DNA of 64,000 nucleotides, taken from contig JAAVVG010000006.1 of the NCBI GenBank assembly GCA_012976225.1, positions 868,001 through 932,000 on the forward strand, in the 5' to 3' direction. The notes beneath the pieces are model-generated. The model was not told the DNA's origin. It did not search any database and was given only the letters and a program-made list of their open reading frames with translations. The stretch is from Golubevia sp. BC0850. Lineage: Eukaryota; Basidiomycota; Exobasidiomycetes; Golubeviales; Golubeviaceae. Positions 22,801 to 34,203 of the stretch are shown here, in pieces. A program made the translations under genes and the position numbers. Every line of letters begins with the position of its first letter. Position 1 is the first letter of the stretch.

Positions 22801-25448
22801 CTGACGGCGACAGAACTGGCGCTTGGGTTACGATTGAAGTCTCGAGAGTTGACTCTAGTGACAGTCGCCCTTCCTACAGGGACTGCGCTAGAGGGAGGAT
22901 GAGAAGAAGAAGAGTTGGAAGAAGTGCTACTCTTCTCTCTGTTTCCGTCCAGGGATTGTCGGACCGGAGCGTGAGTCAAAGTCTTGAGGACAGCGACTTC
23001 AGCCTCCTCAGGAACATCGTCGTCGTCAGAGTCCTCATCTTCAGATCCGCTTCTTGAATCCAGCAGTGGATTGCCTCCAGCTACACTGCTGTCTAGACTG
23101 TCTCTACCTCCCGTAAGCCCAACCATGGCGTTTCCAATGTCTGTTGCTGTCTGACCTGCTCCTGCGGGAAGAGCTGGTGACACCAAAGCCATTTCTCTTC
23201 TCTTGCTCTTCTCGTTGAAAGACGGAGGGGTTTCGACGGCCTTCAAAACAGCTTGAGCGTGAGTGGCAGCAGCGTTGGTAGCTGCTTGACTCCTCAAAGC
23301 TGCAGCTGCACCTTGCGATTGAGATCTTGAGTGGACCTTGGTAGACGACTCAGCTGTGGCTGTGATGGGAGAATGAACAGCTCCTGCGCTCGATCTTCTA
23401 GGACTTCCCTCCTTGCCACTTTGGTTGATTCCGTCGCCGCTGCTGTTTGGGTTGAAGTTGATGCTGCTGAACTGGTCTGTAGGAGAAGAGTTGGCGGGAC
23501 TCGTCGTCCCTGGACCTCCGATTCCTTTCGTCTGCCTGAGACTTGGAGTCAAAGGAAGAGGCGGCAGCGGTTCCGCAGGCGGGTTGGTACGAGGCGGGTG
23601 ATTAGTTCTTGATTTTGGTGAAGAGATGGAAGAGAGCGAACGCGAAGGCGTGATTGCAGGAGATGGAGTAGTAGAGTTGATTGGCGAGCTGTTGGAAGGA
23701 GAAAGCTTCAGAGCAGCAGGTCTAGCTTTTCTACGTGAAGGAGAAGATCCTCCAGGAGAGCTGGAGCTGCTGGTGAAAGGTGTTCCCGAGGAAGAGGAAG
23801 GAGAAAGAGCACTTCGATCCGTCGAGCTCTCGGTAGCAGAAGTTCCAGTAGAAGTTGTGACCGTGTGAGGGTTTCCAAGGACAACTGGACTTCCGAGTCC
23901 TAGACCGATGGGAGATGAGACAGGATGCTGCTGAACAGAGGGACTGAAGCTCGTCTTTGCGGTTCCGAAGCTGCCATGAGAGCCTCCGCTAGTTCCAGTC
24001 GCGGGTCTATCTGATGCCTCGCTCGATTGAGCTTGACCACCCACGATGGGAGAAGATAGGACAGCGATTGCATTTGCTGCAGTGGCGGCAGCGAGGGCAG
24101 GGGACGAGGCGGAAGAGAAAGCGCTCGAAGTAGAGGGGCTCTTGCTTCCAGGCCCACCCAGCCCTAGTCCTAGTCCGACTGCTCCTACACCTGAAAGCAT
24201 TTGATGCGGTCTGTCGTCCGTCGACCTGGATCCTTTCGTTGGACTGGAAATTGCTGTCTTGGCTGAAAGAGACGTCTGACCTTGAGGAATCGAGTTGGAC
24301 CTAACCAGAGTTGCCCCCTGAGGACTCGAGTGAATCTTAGTTGCGGTCATCAACTGAACTCCAGATCCGTTTCCTCCTTCGGTGTCTCCCAGGTCTTCGT
24401 AGTCATGCATTTCCGTATCCGCTATAGAAACGGTGTCCGGATCGGGAGAGTGAGATACGCTCGGGTTCGGATACGAGTCGAGTAGTCGAGTCGTTGCTTG
24501 AGAGTCGCGAATCGAAGCTTGAGGATGATTTGAGGAGTCGGCTGAGTTTGAAGAAGAAGTTGAAGGATTCGAGGAATGTACCAAGGTTGGTGTCTTGCTC
24601 CTTTCCTTCTCGCTTTCGTTTCCGCTCTCGTCCGCTGGGACTCTAGGAGTAGATCCAGTCTCAGGACCTCCAATGATGATGTCTCCTATTCCATCTCCCT
24701 CCTTTCCTTCGTCTTCTCCCCAGTCCATTGCTCGAACTACTCCATTGTAGTCGTCCCAGCCTGTAGCAGAGTACTTGGAGATAGAGCTAGCTGTACTGAC
24801 AGGCCTTTCTCGACTTTGGACTGGTCCAACCTCCTCGGATTGATCTTGATGATTGGACTGCGCTCTTAAAGGAGAAGATGGCAAAGTAGTCGTAGGAGAA
24901 GATACGTTCTTGGGTAGAGTTGCCAAAGGAGCTCTTGGAGTAGAGGCCTCGCTGCTTTGAGAGACTGATTCTCTCCCAGAGTTCGAAGGGCTGAGCCCAC
25001 CAGCATCATCACTTGGATGGCTCCCGGATCCAGCTGGAGCTATCGTGGTAGATGAATCCATGCTATCATCGTTACTCCCCTGCAGCTCACCGCGCCCATT
25101 AGCTGCCATCGACCTAGCCTGTTCCTCCTCCTTTTCCCTCATGGCTCTGGCTCTCTCCTGTAGAGCTTGAGCGATTCCAGCAGCAGTTGGTTTGTTGGCA
25201 CTATTCATCCATGGTAGATTGGAAGGAGTTCCTGGAGAGCTTGTGGACGGAGAAGCTGAGGCTGAAGTCTTTCTGGCTGGGATATTAGGAGATAGAACTC
25301 GTCTTGGCTTGGAGGAAAGAGAACTTGAAGAAATGGAGGAAGAGGAGGAAGATTCTCTTGAATGAACTGATCTGAAGTTTGAATTTGAAGTTGTAGGAGA
25401 TGATTCCGATTGATTAGTTGCGGGTGTTGGTTGTGCTGTTGAAGTCAT
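19868..25448 (-). CDS. Large disordered and coiled-coil protein of unknown function
   Basis: Three exons on the minus strand, 25448-22151, 22023-20609 and 20521-19868, give 1788 residues. About 1,100 N-terminal residues are Ser/Pro/Thr-rich and probably disordered, with a short charged helix (IAQALQERARAMREKEEEQ) near residue 90 and basic Ser patches such as RPPMVRRRSSAASLMSNRR. From about residue 1,100 the protein is helical: a compact segment ETVKAFKQLQAEKRALERVV, then GRYLQSMSEKLRMSSSEISQ, then a coiled coil of about 400 residues. A final helix (AAERKELLTTLSDQRAREN) precedes a low-complexity tail. This architecture suggests a scaffold of the cell cortex, septum or cytoskeleton. I considered the fungal Uds1 septation family but cannot confirm it. 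The ATG at 25448 was chosen over upstream in-frame sequence because that stretch has no ATG before it and lacks protein-like composition. Confidence 0.8.
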
Positions 25449-26256
25449 TGTGGAAGATGATTGAGATTGGATGTGAAACCTCTCTGTGGGAGAGTGCCGA
25501 GTGCTTTCGTCTAAATCAAGTTCACCGCTTTGGATTGAATTAGTGTTGATAGCCTTGAATGAAGTAGAGACTAAAAGAAGGCGAGAGGGATCCTGGCAGA
25601 AGGAAGAAGAGAAATTATCAGCCTCGCAGACACAGTAGGTGAGCGGTGGCAGAAACAGCCAGCAATGGAACCGAATACTTAGATACGGGAGAAGAACGGA
25701 TCCTTTGAACAAATTTAGATCAGTCTTTGTCGCTACCAAATGAACTGATCATACTGTATGAGGAAGAAAGGTGGTCCTCCGCTTGGTATGGTTTGGCCCG
25801 AACCTCTTTCTGTCCTCTCCTTTCTCATCCAACCTCTATTCAATTCTCCGTCTACCGAATCAAAAAGATCTACTCACCGATCTATTTCATCCAAAAGAGT
25901 TCCTTGGTATATTTGACGGACGACGTTGCTTGGATGTGATGGTGCGTTGGAGATCTCAACGCTATAAAGTCCAGCCTCTGAAATGGGCGAGGCCATGAGG
26001 ATCACAACGGTTTCACCATTCTCACACAAAAGAATCTCAAAATGTCAAATTGGAGTCTCAGAAACAATGTCGATAGATACAAGCGCTAAGGAAAAAAAGA
26101 AAGAGAGAGAGAGAGAGTGAACAACTAGATCCAAGTAGGCTTTTTCTCACCGCCACGTCGCCACCTCTCAATACCTGCCCCTGTGTACATACAAGTACAT
26201 ACATCTATACGAACTGGAGGATAGAATGGAGAATGGGATGAAGTGCAGAGAAGTCA
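25449..26256. other. Intergenic region
   Basis: This is the 5' flank of the coiled-coil gene and the 3' flank of the acyl-CoA dehydrogenase gene, both on the minus strand. It contains a short GA-dinucleotide run near 26100 and a TACATACAAGTACATACAT run near 26190. I see no gene. Confidence 0.55.
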
Positions 26257-28636
26257 TCAGAGTTTGGCAAACACCAACCTCTTCTCCAAATCTTGACTTG
26301 AAGATTGAGAACCATTCAAAGTCTTCTCCGAAAGTTCTCTTAGCTCAATCATAGTCTGATAAAGCATGCCTTCGGTTCCCAAAACCCATCTACGAGCCGC
26401 CTCCAACTCAACCTCAACATCTCCAGTCTGTTGATCTTCTTTTGGTAGAAGCTTAGAATCACAAGTTTGAGTCCAGTGAGCTTGTTCCAATAGACCAACT
26501 CCAGAAACGGTGATTCCGATCAAGTCCAACAAGGCACGAGCAGAACGTCCATCTTTCAGGAGTGTCAATCCTTTTTCTCCTTTGAAGATGGAATCGATTT
26601 CTTGGATGGAGCTCTTCAGGGTTGAGATAGTCTCCTTAGCTTTTTCTCCTAAAGAACTTGAGATTTTGTCCAATTCTTCCAGTTGATCTTGACAAAACTC
26701 TTGTAAAGCTTTACCTTTGGTCTGGAGAAGGACTCTAGCTACGTCTAGACTGAGAATGGTTGGCGTTCTTTGAATAGGAGAGGGGAAGAGAGAAGATTAG
26801 AGAGGGTGAAGGAACGTGGACAGGTCTGACAGACTTACCCCTCCCAGATTCTTTCAACCATTCCATCTCGAAGTATAGTCCCCAAAGGATTTTCGGACAT
26901 CATTCCCTGACCACCACAAGCCTCGATGCAAGCACCATAGCACTCGGTGGCTCTGCTGGCCGCGCTGTTGATGAGAAAAGTGAGATGGGAGAAACAGAGA
27001 CGGAATACGATCAGTTCTCAAAATTAAAAGAAGGGCTCCTTATGATGCGGAGCTACTTTCTCTCTGACTCACAATCCTTTTGCTACAGGGGTCAACAACC
27101 TGAGTCTAGTAGCCTCTCTGGAAGTAATCTGTCCGGCTTCTGACTTGCCCAGTAGTATGAAAGACAGAAAGAGTATCTGTAAGATCGCTCTATGTGTGAC
27201 ATTAACCCTAGCTAATCTAGAGGCATGAAGAGGTAAGTCCTTGAGCAGAGTTCCAGGAGGTGAGACACCAGGAGTTCCAACCCTTCTAGCATTCGCATAA
27301 GCAGTAGCAATTTGAAGACTTCTAGAGATTCCAGCCGAGCTACCACTAGCTGAATAAAGTCTGGTCAAGTTCAAGACGCTTGAGATTAGAGAGACTCCTC
27401 TACCTTCTTGACCGACCAATTCTCCGACGGCTCCCTTCAACTCCAACTCGACTGTAGGAACCATCTTAGTTCCAAGTTTGTTCTTAAGTCTATGTAGAAG
27501 GACTCCATTGAATGGAGTACTAGATAGACCGGCTTTATCTTCTGATTCTTTGAGTTGAGCAGTAATTGAAGCAGGTAAAGAAGGTCGATTGATTTTGTGG
27601 AGTGGGACGATAAAGGCTGAGAGACCTCTAGAACCTGGACTGTCGTTGGTTCTTGCTAGGGCCAGAGCCACTTGACCATCAGCTGCAGATGCGAACCATT
27701 TGAATCCAGAGATCAGGTACTTAAAGGAGAAAGCACCGTCAGCTTCTGGTTCAAAAGAGAGACTCGCTCGAAGCCTCAACCTCGAAGCTCCAACTCACAG
27801 TGTCGCCACCTTTTGGTTTCTCTCCATCTTTCAAAGAAAAGATTCTCTCGGCAGTAGTTTCAGTCATGCTGACATCACTTCCTCCTGGCCGCTCGGTCAT
27901 CCTGCGACGAGGGAGAGAGAAGAGGGTCGAAACGGGCAAAGAGTCAGTAAGATCGAGCTTCCTGGTAGAAGCCTGACTTTTGCGTGGAAACCAAAATCTA
28001 TCAAGATGATTCAAAGGAGACTCACCATTGACCAGCCGTCCATCCCAATTTAGGATCGCGACTAAGTAGCTTTGGAAGATAACGTTCCTTTTGCTGTTTG
28101 GTTCCAGCCAGCTCCAAGGTTCTAATCAAACCATCTTGCATAGAAGTGGGGCATAGATTAACGTGAGAGTCTTGACTATAGAGATAAAGTCTAGAGAGTT
28201 GATAGAATCTAGAATGAGAACCTAACTGATCCCTACCACCAGCATTTCCATTCTCAGCTTTAAGCCACTTTTCTTGACCTTGAGATGGATAAGCTTCTCC
28301 AATTAAACCTTCTTTGAAAGTGAAAGCTGTCATGTCTTTCCAACCTTGATGAGTGATGAGTTTGTCAACCTTTTTACCGAAGAAATCGTATTGAATAAGT
28401 TTAGGAGTTGGATCAATGGCTGGATCGTGTAGAAGGACTGAGATAGGTCTGATTTCATCAACAATCTTTGAAGCGAAAGATGATAATCTTTGATTCAGCT
28501 CTACAGGAGTCAAAGAGGTAGATTGTGATGGGTAAGTCAAGGCCATTCGGTAGATGCATAGACGAAGAGCCGGATCCTCCTCCCAAGCGCTTTGAAGCTC
28601 GAAAGGAGTTAATTGATGTCCTTCTTCTGCTCTCAT
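26257..28636 (-). CDS. AidB-like acyl-CoA dehydrogenase family flavoprotein
   Basis: Five exons on the minus strand (28636-28026, 27901-27810, 27745-27073, 26964-26839, 26767-26257) give 670 residues in a continuous frame. Family features are the N-terminal AidB domain (PKLIQYDFFGKKVDKLITHQ), the flavin-loop segment LGWTAGQWMTERPGGSDVS, the beta-domain end ISGFKWFASAADGQVALALA, the core helices VLNLTRLYSASGSSAG, and the C-terminal EACGGQGMMSENPLG with RIWEGTPTILSLDV. Escherichia coli AidB is a DNA-binding acyl-CoA dehydrogenase relative of the alkylation response; fungal members are uncharacterised FAD proteins. The second donor is uncertain: a weak GTGGCG keeps frame, while the stronger GTGAGT 12 nt downstream does not. 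The first true ATG is at 28636; upstream in-frame codons lack an ATG. A CACGTG lies about 160 bp upstream (28797-28802). Confidence 0.88.
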
Positions 28637-28918
28637 AGTTAAACGTTTGGTTTGGTTATGATGGAAAGGTGAGTACAGTGGGGAAGAAGGGCAACTTGGA
28701 CCTTCGTCGCTCTTCAGCTTCAACTTCAGGCTTTGGTCGGGCCGGACCCTTTCAAGGACCCCGGGTTGAACAATCCTTGACTGACTTTCAGCTGTTCACG
28801 TGAATTGTAATGAAAGATTATGTGTACATAAAAACTGGAAACCATCAAAGGAAAACCAGAAGAAGCTGGAAAGGACCAAATAAGTACCCTCAAACCCGAA
28901 GCATGCCGCATGCCCTTC

Positions 28919-31259
28919 TCAAAGCAAATCAAACATATCCTTCTTTCCACCTTGATTCTGAGCTTGATTGGAATTCCCTCCAGTCCCACTTCCCCAAACT
29001 GAACTTTGGCTTTTATCCTTTGCCATTTGAGCCATAGTCAATTTACCTTTTGGCGCTGAAGTAGTAGAAGAAGCATTTCCAGAAGAAGCAGACCAAAGAT
29101 CGTCGAATCCTCCCAATCCACCGGAAGATGCATTAGATTTGTTCGTCGTTGAAAGATTCGTAGATGTGGTAGAATTGTTTCTAGAGTTACTAACAGAAGG
29201 TCTTGTAGGTTGAAGTGAAGAAGTAGTTGAAGAAATTGAAGTTTGACGATTTGGTTGATTAGGAGTTGAAGTTTCACCTAGAAAGTCAAAGACATCTGAA
29301 TTAGATTTTGATCGATTTGAATTTGAAGTAGTTGGTGAAATGGCAGTTGGAGTTGAAATTGAAGCAGTTGGAATAGGAGTTGCACCTTGAAAATCATCGA
29401 AATCATCTCCAAAGTCATCTTTTGGAACAGAAGAACTTGAATTGTTAACAGGTGCTGAAGAAGGTTCATCATCATCGAAACTGAATAGATCAACGATTTT
29501 CTCTTCTTTCTTTGGTGCATCTGGAGGGGTTGCTGAACTTCCGTTACCTCTTCTAGCACCTGAAGTTCCAGTTGCTCTATTAGCAGAACCTGAAGTTGAA
29601 GTTCTACCTCCACCTTCCTCAAAGTCTCCAGCATCATATTCATCGAAACTTTCTTGTCTATCTCTTCCACCTCCTCCATAAGAATCTCCTCCACCTCCAG
29701 AACCAGAGGCCATTCCAGGATTGTAAGAATCAGATCCAAATCCTCCATACCTTCCTCCTCCACTGCCAGGAACGAAATCAGAATTGGATGTACCTTGATA
29801 TTTGTTCTTGTTGGCTCTAGCTCTACGACGTTCTTGACGAATTCGATCTACGTCTGACAAAAGTTCTGCGATTTCTTTGGCTCGGTTACGGACTGGAGAG
29901 AAGAGAAGAATGAGGGGAAGGAAAAACATCAGAACATATTTTCTTGGAGATCAGGTTCGAAAGAGAATGAGAGAATACAGAAAAGGGACCTCACCATTAA
30001 TTCCTTGATCTTTAGCAGCTTCATCAATGTAATGGAAATTTCTCAAAATCTTGATGGTAGAGACATGAGATCTTGCGTCATCCACTACTCTCTCAGAACC
30101 ATGCTTGACTAGGTATTCCAAGAGTTGTAATGCCTAGCAAAAGCGTTATACGGAAAGAGACATTCAAAAGTCAGAATCGGTTCAAGGGTGATTTCTTTTG
30201 AAAGTCTCGTTTACTCACCTTGTAAATCTGTCTCCAGTCCCTGGCTTCCTTCTCCATAAATTTCCTGTAAATAGTAGGCATGATCTCATTGAAATCCTGG
30301 CTGTGTGAACGAAATGAACGAGAGAGAGATTAGGATCAAAACGAAGAGAAGGTGACACTTAGAAGGGGAGAAATTTACAAGTTGTGAGTTGCATTTGCGA
30401 TTTCTTGCATTAGAGTAGAAGAAGCACCCCTGGAAGTTCAGTATTTAGCAGAACAAAAGCCAAGGAGTAAAAGGGAGGACAGGGAATTGGTGGGAAGGGA
30501 GATTAGACAGGCAAGGTCAGAAAGGAGCTCGGAAGGGAAGGTATGGACCTCTTCGGAATCTCAGATGGGTAACATCCCAGCAGAAGTCTAATGATTTCTC
30601 AGCCCGCAGGTTCATAGTCGAGATTCCTAGCACCTCTGGCCTTAACGCCAAGTAGCAGCTGCACGCTGGCACGCTCCCTTCTCCTACCCTTCGGCTCTAG
30701 CTGAACATACTCTCCAAAAGAAGACTTCCAGAGGTTGAAGTTACTAACCAAGCATCATTGCTAGTGGCCTCATTGACCTTTGCCTCTATCTCACTGACGT
30801 TGAGAGCATAGTTCTTTGCTTGAGTGTAGAGCTGCTTCACATCGTACATCGACAAGTTTGCCAACTTGGATCCACTGTTGATGGCGGGAAGAGTTGAAAG
30901 GAAAGATAGGAGAGTTGAGAGTATCGGTTGGAGTGGAGGAAAGAAGGAAGACAAGAGCAAGATCAGAGATCGATCCGATTGGAAGAAAGGTGGAGAGAGA
31001 GAGAGAGAGAGAGAGGAGAGATGGTCGACTCCGGAGAGAAAGTCTGATGAGATTGAATTAGCAGAGATTGATGACTTACATATCTTCGAAATCCTATTGA
31101 AGTTGGAGGGAGAGGAGATTAGAGAGTTGTAAGGGGGTTGGAGATTGGGATGAATGCAAGCGAATGAGCGAGCTGTCTAAGTCGAACAAGAGTGAACTGA
31201 ATTGCCTTGGGTTGCCCCTGATCTGAGAAGATAATTCTGTCAAGCTTGATTCTTACCAT
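28919..31259 (-). CDS. ENT3: ENTH-domain epsin, ENT3-type clathrin adaptor
   Basis: Seven exons on the minus strand: 31259-31257 (the ATG alone), 31093-31080 (14 nt), 30874-30749, 30429-30379, 30300-30219, 30133-29995 and 29892-28919, for 462 residues. The joined N-terminus MDFEDIGSKLANLSMYDVKQ leads into a complete ENTH domain: VNEATSNDAWGASSTLMQEI, YRKFMEKEARDWRQIYKALQ, LEYLVKHGSERVVDDAR and KDQGINVRNRAKEIAELLSD. The C-terminal 270 residues are Gly/Ser/Asn-rich with acidic DDDEP and DFGDDFDDF motifs of the kind that bind clathrin or gamma-ear adaptors, and the chain ends KKDMFDLL. ENT3-type epsins bind phosphoinositides and act in trans-Golgi-to-endosome traffic with GGA and AP-1. The order and spacing of ENTH motifs follow yeast Ent3 more closely than Ent1/2, and no UIM is evident. 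Confidence 0.92.
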
Positions 31260-31835
31260 GGTGAGGTGGAGAGGCTAGGCTTAGGAGTAGAGAGGTACAG
31301 GTAGGTAGAGAACGAAGTAGCAACTACTGACTAGCGATAGTTCTATTCGAAGACGTAGATCTTGAACTAAGGTCGATTTGATGAAGTTGAAGGGAGTCAA
31401 AGGTTGAAATGGATTCAAGTTGATGAAATTCAGAGGATCAAGCTTGGTGAATGGCGAAGCCAATTGAAGGTGGTGGTTGGGAGGAAAGGAGGAGTATGCG
31501 TGGGACGATGAGAACAGCCTTGGAAACCTTCTCAGTCGATAATCAGATTTGAATGCAGCTGTGATTCCAGAATTGAAATGGTAGAGAATTTATCTACATT
31601 CTGGCAACAATTTAAAATCGATAAAAGCATAAAAGCAGCGCTTAATGATGACAACTATCGAGGCTCGTATTGGTTGTCGAGCAGTTGAGCGTTCTTCCTT
31701 CCTCCCCTCACCTATCCCTAATCCTATTACCTCTCCCTTTAGGCCCTTCCTCTTTCTTCTACCTCCAACCTTCTGGGATCTAAGTTGCACCTTTCTAATT
31801 TTCATCAAAAGCTCTCCACTTTCTCCCAAGCAACG
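31260..31835. promoter_or_regulatory. Divergent promoter region of ENT3 and beta-MPP
   Basis: This 576-bp gap lies between two opposed start codons. The beta-MPP side is strongly pyrimidine-rich (31690-31830), as in other 5' flanks of this window. No specific site is recognised. Confidence 0.45.
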
Positions 31836-34203
31836 ATGCCAGCCACTGGAGTTTCATCTGCACTTCGTGCTTCTCTTTCAAGAGGAATTCGTCCAAACCT
31901 AGTCACTCCAAGGTCAACTCTTCCAAGAACTTTGGCTACAACCGTTAATCGTCATGTAAGTTTCCTGATCCTTTCCTTGTCTTGAAACCTTGAGAGCTTT
32001 TGCCTCTCTCTGTTCCTAGTTCCATCTCTGCTTTCTTCAGCCTGACTCAAACCCAATCTTTCCTTCTTCCTTTCTTCCTCCTCAGCCACTAACTCAAACT
32101 ACTACCCTCTCCTCCGGCTTAACTGTTGCAACTGAGTCCAACCCTTCTTCTCAAACTGCCACTGTTGGTGCTTGGATCGATGCTGGAAGTAGAGCTGAAA
32201 CTGATCAGACCAATGGTACTGCTCACTTTTTGGAACACATGGCCTTCAAAGGTTAGTATCTCTTCCTTCAAATCAGTTCGATCGTCGTCTTTCTAAGGCA
32301 TCGTCTCAAGAGCAGCATGGCTCCAGGGCTCGTCAAAGCATGTGCAGTCTCAGTGAGGTTGGGAGGAGGAGGAAGGACAGGGAGAAGAGAGGCGCTCCTC
32401 TCAGTAATTGCTCTCTTTTGTGAAGCTCAAACCACTGAAAATCGGTTCTCCAAGAGCATGAACGAGCTCTTTTCAAAGATCGGGGACTACGAGTTGAATG
32501 AGAGGCTGGAGATAGAGCTCCGAGTTGCTCATAGGAAGGATAGGAAGGAAATGGGACATTCCGGGTTCTTCAGATCTCTACTCTATCTTCTTGTCTTTTA
32601 AAGCATAGCTATGATTTTCTGATCTCTATTCCAAGATGACTATCCAACCCTCAAGGTTGCCATTCGAGTTCCCCTTCCCTCTCCTTTCCTTCCTTCCACC
32701 TCTGACTAACCTTCTTAAACTCTGACTCTTACTTCTCTCTTCAATCCCCAATACCACCTTCCATCAACTTCCATCATTTTGGTCTTTCAATTCTCAAAAC
32801 ATACAATCTCAGGAACCAACAAACGTACCCAGCATGGTTTAGAACTAGAAGTCGAGAACCTAGGAGCTCATCTCAACGCCTACACTTCTCGTGAACAAAC
32901 GGTTTATTACGCCAAATCTTTTAGAAAGGACGTTCCAAGAGCTGTGGAATTGATCTCTGACATTTTACAAAACTCTAAATTGGAACAAAGTGCCATTGAA
33001 AGGGAAAGAGATGTCATTTTGAGAGAACAGGAGGAAGTTGAAAAGATGAATGAGGAAGTCGTTTTCGATCAGTTACATGCTGTTGCTTTCCAGGGTGAGT
33101 TGAATTGATGATGACTTGTTGGGGAAAGAGGAGAGTCAGTGGTTGAGAGGATATGGGTTGGAGCTGAGAGTGGAAAAAGGTGGAGAGTTGCATTTGCAAG
33201 TTGCTGTATCCTTCATCTGGGTAGGATCTCGATCATCAAGAAACTTCTTTGACCAACAGTTCTCGATCTTCAGAAGAATCTTGAAGCTCTGGCTGATGAT
33301 CCTTTCACTCCGTCCTCTTCTTCAGGTCAACCTCTTGGACGTACCATTCTTGGACCTTCTGAGAACATTCGCTCAATCACTCGTGACAACCTAGCGCAAT
33401 ACATTTCAAGCAATTACACTGCTGATCGTATGGTCTTGGTAGGAGCAGGAGGAGTTGAACACGAAGCTCTTTGCAGATTGGCCGAGGAACACTTTTCAGG
33501 TTTACCAACTTCGTCTAACCCAATTGCTTTAGGTGGATCAGCCTCCAGAGCTCAACCAACCAAATTCGTAGGATCAGAAGTTAGGATTCGTGATGATACT
33601 TCTCCAACTTGTAATCTAGCCATTGCAGTTGAAGGAGTTTCATGGTCTTCTCCCGATTATTTCCCAATGTTAGTTCTTCAATCTATCATGGGTAATTGGG
33701 ATCGTTCATTAGGATCTTCATCTCTCCTATCATCTAGATTATCTCACGTCATTTCTTCTAATAACCTAGCCAATTCTTTCATGCATTTCTCAACTTCTTA
33801 TTCCGACACTGGTCTTTGGGGAATTTACATGGTTTCAGAAAACGTAACTAATTTGGATGATTTGGTTCATTTCACTTTGAGAGAATGGCAGAGAATGTCT
33901 TCTGCTCCAACTGAAGGTGAAGTTACTAGAGCTAAATCTCAATTGAAAGCTTCTTTACTACTCGGTCTCGATGGTTCTACCGCTGTTGCTGAAGATATTG
34001 GAAGACAAATGGTTACTGCTGGAAAAAGATTTACTCCAAAAGAAATTGAAACTGCTATTGAATCTATCACTCCAGAGACTATTCAGAGAGTTGCAAAGAC
34101 TTACCTTTGGGATGCTGATATCGCTCTAGCTGCCACCGGTCAAGTTGAAGGTCTATTAGATTACAACAGAATTAGATCAGATATGTCCTCTATGATTTAC
34201 TAA
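31836..34203 (+). CDS. MAS1: Mitochondrial processing peptidase beta subunit
   Basis: Four exons, 31836-31955, 32086-32251, 32813-33094 and 33326-34203, give 481 residues. The first 40 residues are rich in Arg, Ser and Thr with no acidic residue, as expected for a matrix-targeting presequence. The M16 inverted zinc motif [10 protein letters not shown] is split by intron 2, and the distal metal glutamate lies in the [20 protein letters not shown] segment. [18 protein letters not shown] and the C-terminal [19 protein letters not shown] are typical of beta-MPP. With alpha-MPP the enzyme removes presequences from imported mitochondrial precursors. The HxxEH motif separates it from the inactive alpha subunit, and the GPSEN and FKGT segments favour beta-MPP over complex III core protein 1. 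Intron 2 is 561 nt, the longest inside any gene here. Confidence 0.95.

Noticed and set aside
32317-32601. ORF of 94 codons starting MAPGLVKAC
   Set aside because: It lies wholly inside beta-MPP intron 2, has no upstream promoter-like tract or domain, and its composition is not protein-like beyond the first third.
33095-33325. Possible C/D-box snoRNA in beta-MPP intron 3 (ATGATGA near 33109 and CTGA near 33158)
   Set aside because: No terminal stem, no clear C'/D' pair and no recognisable guide element. Both motifs are short enough to arise by chance.
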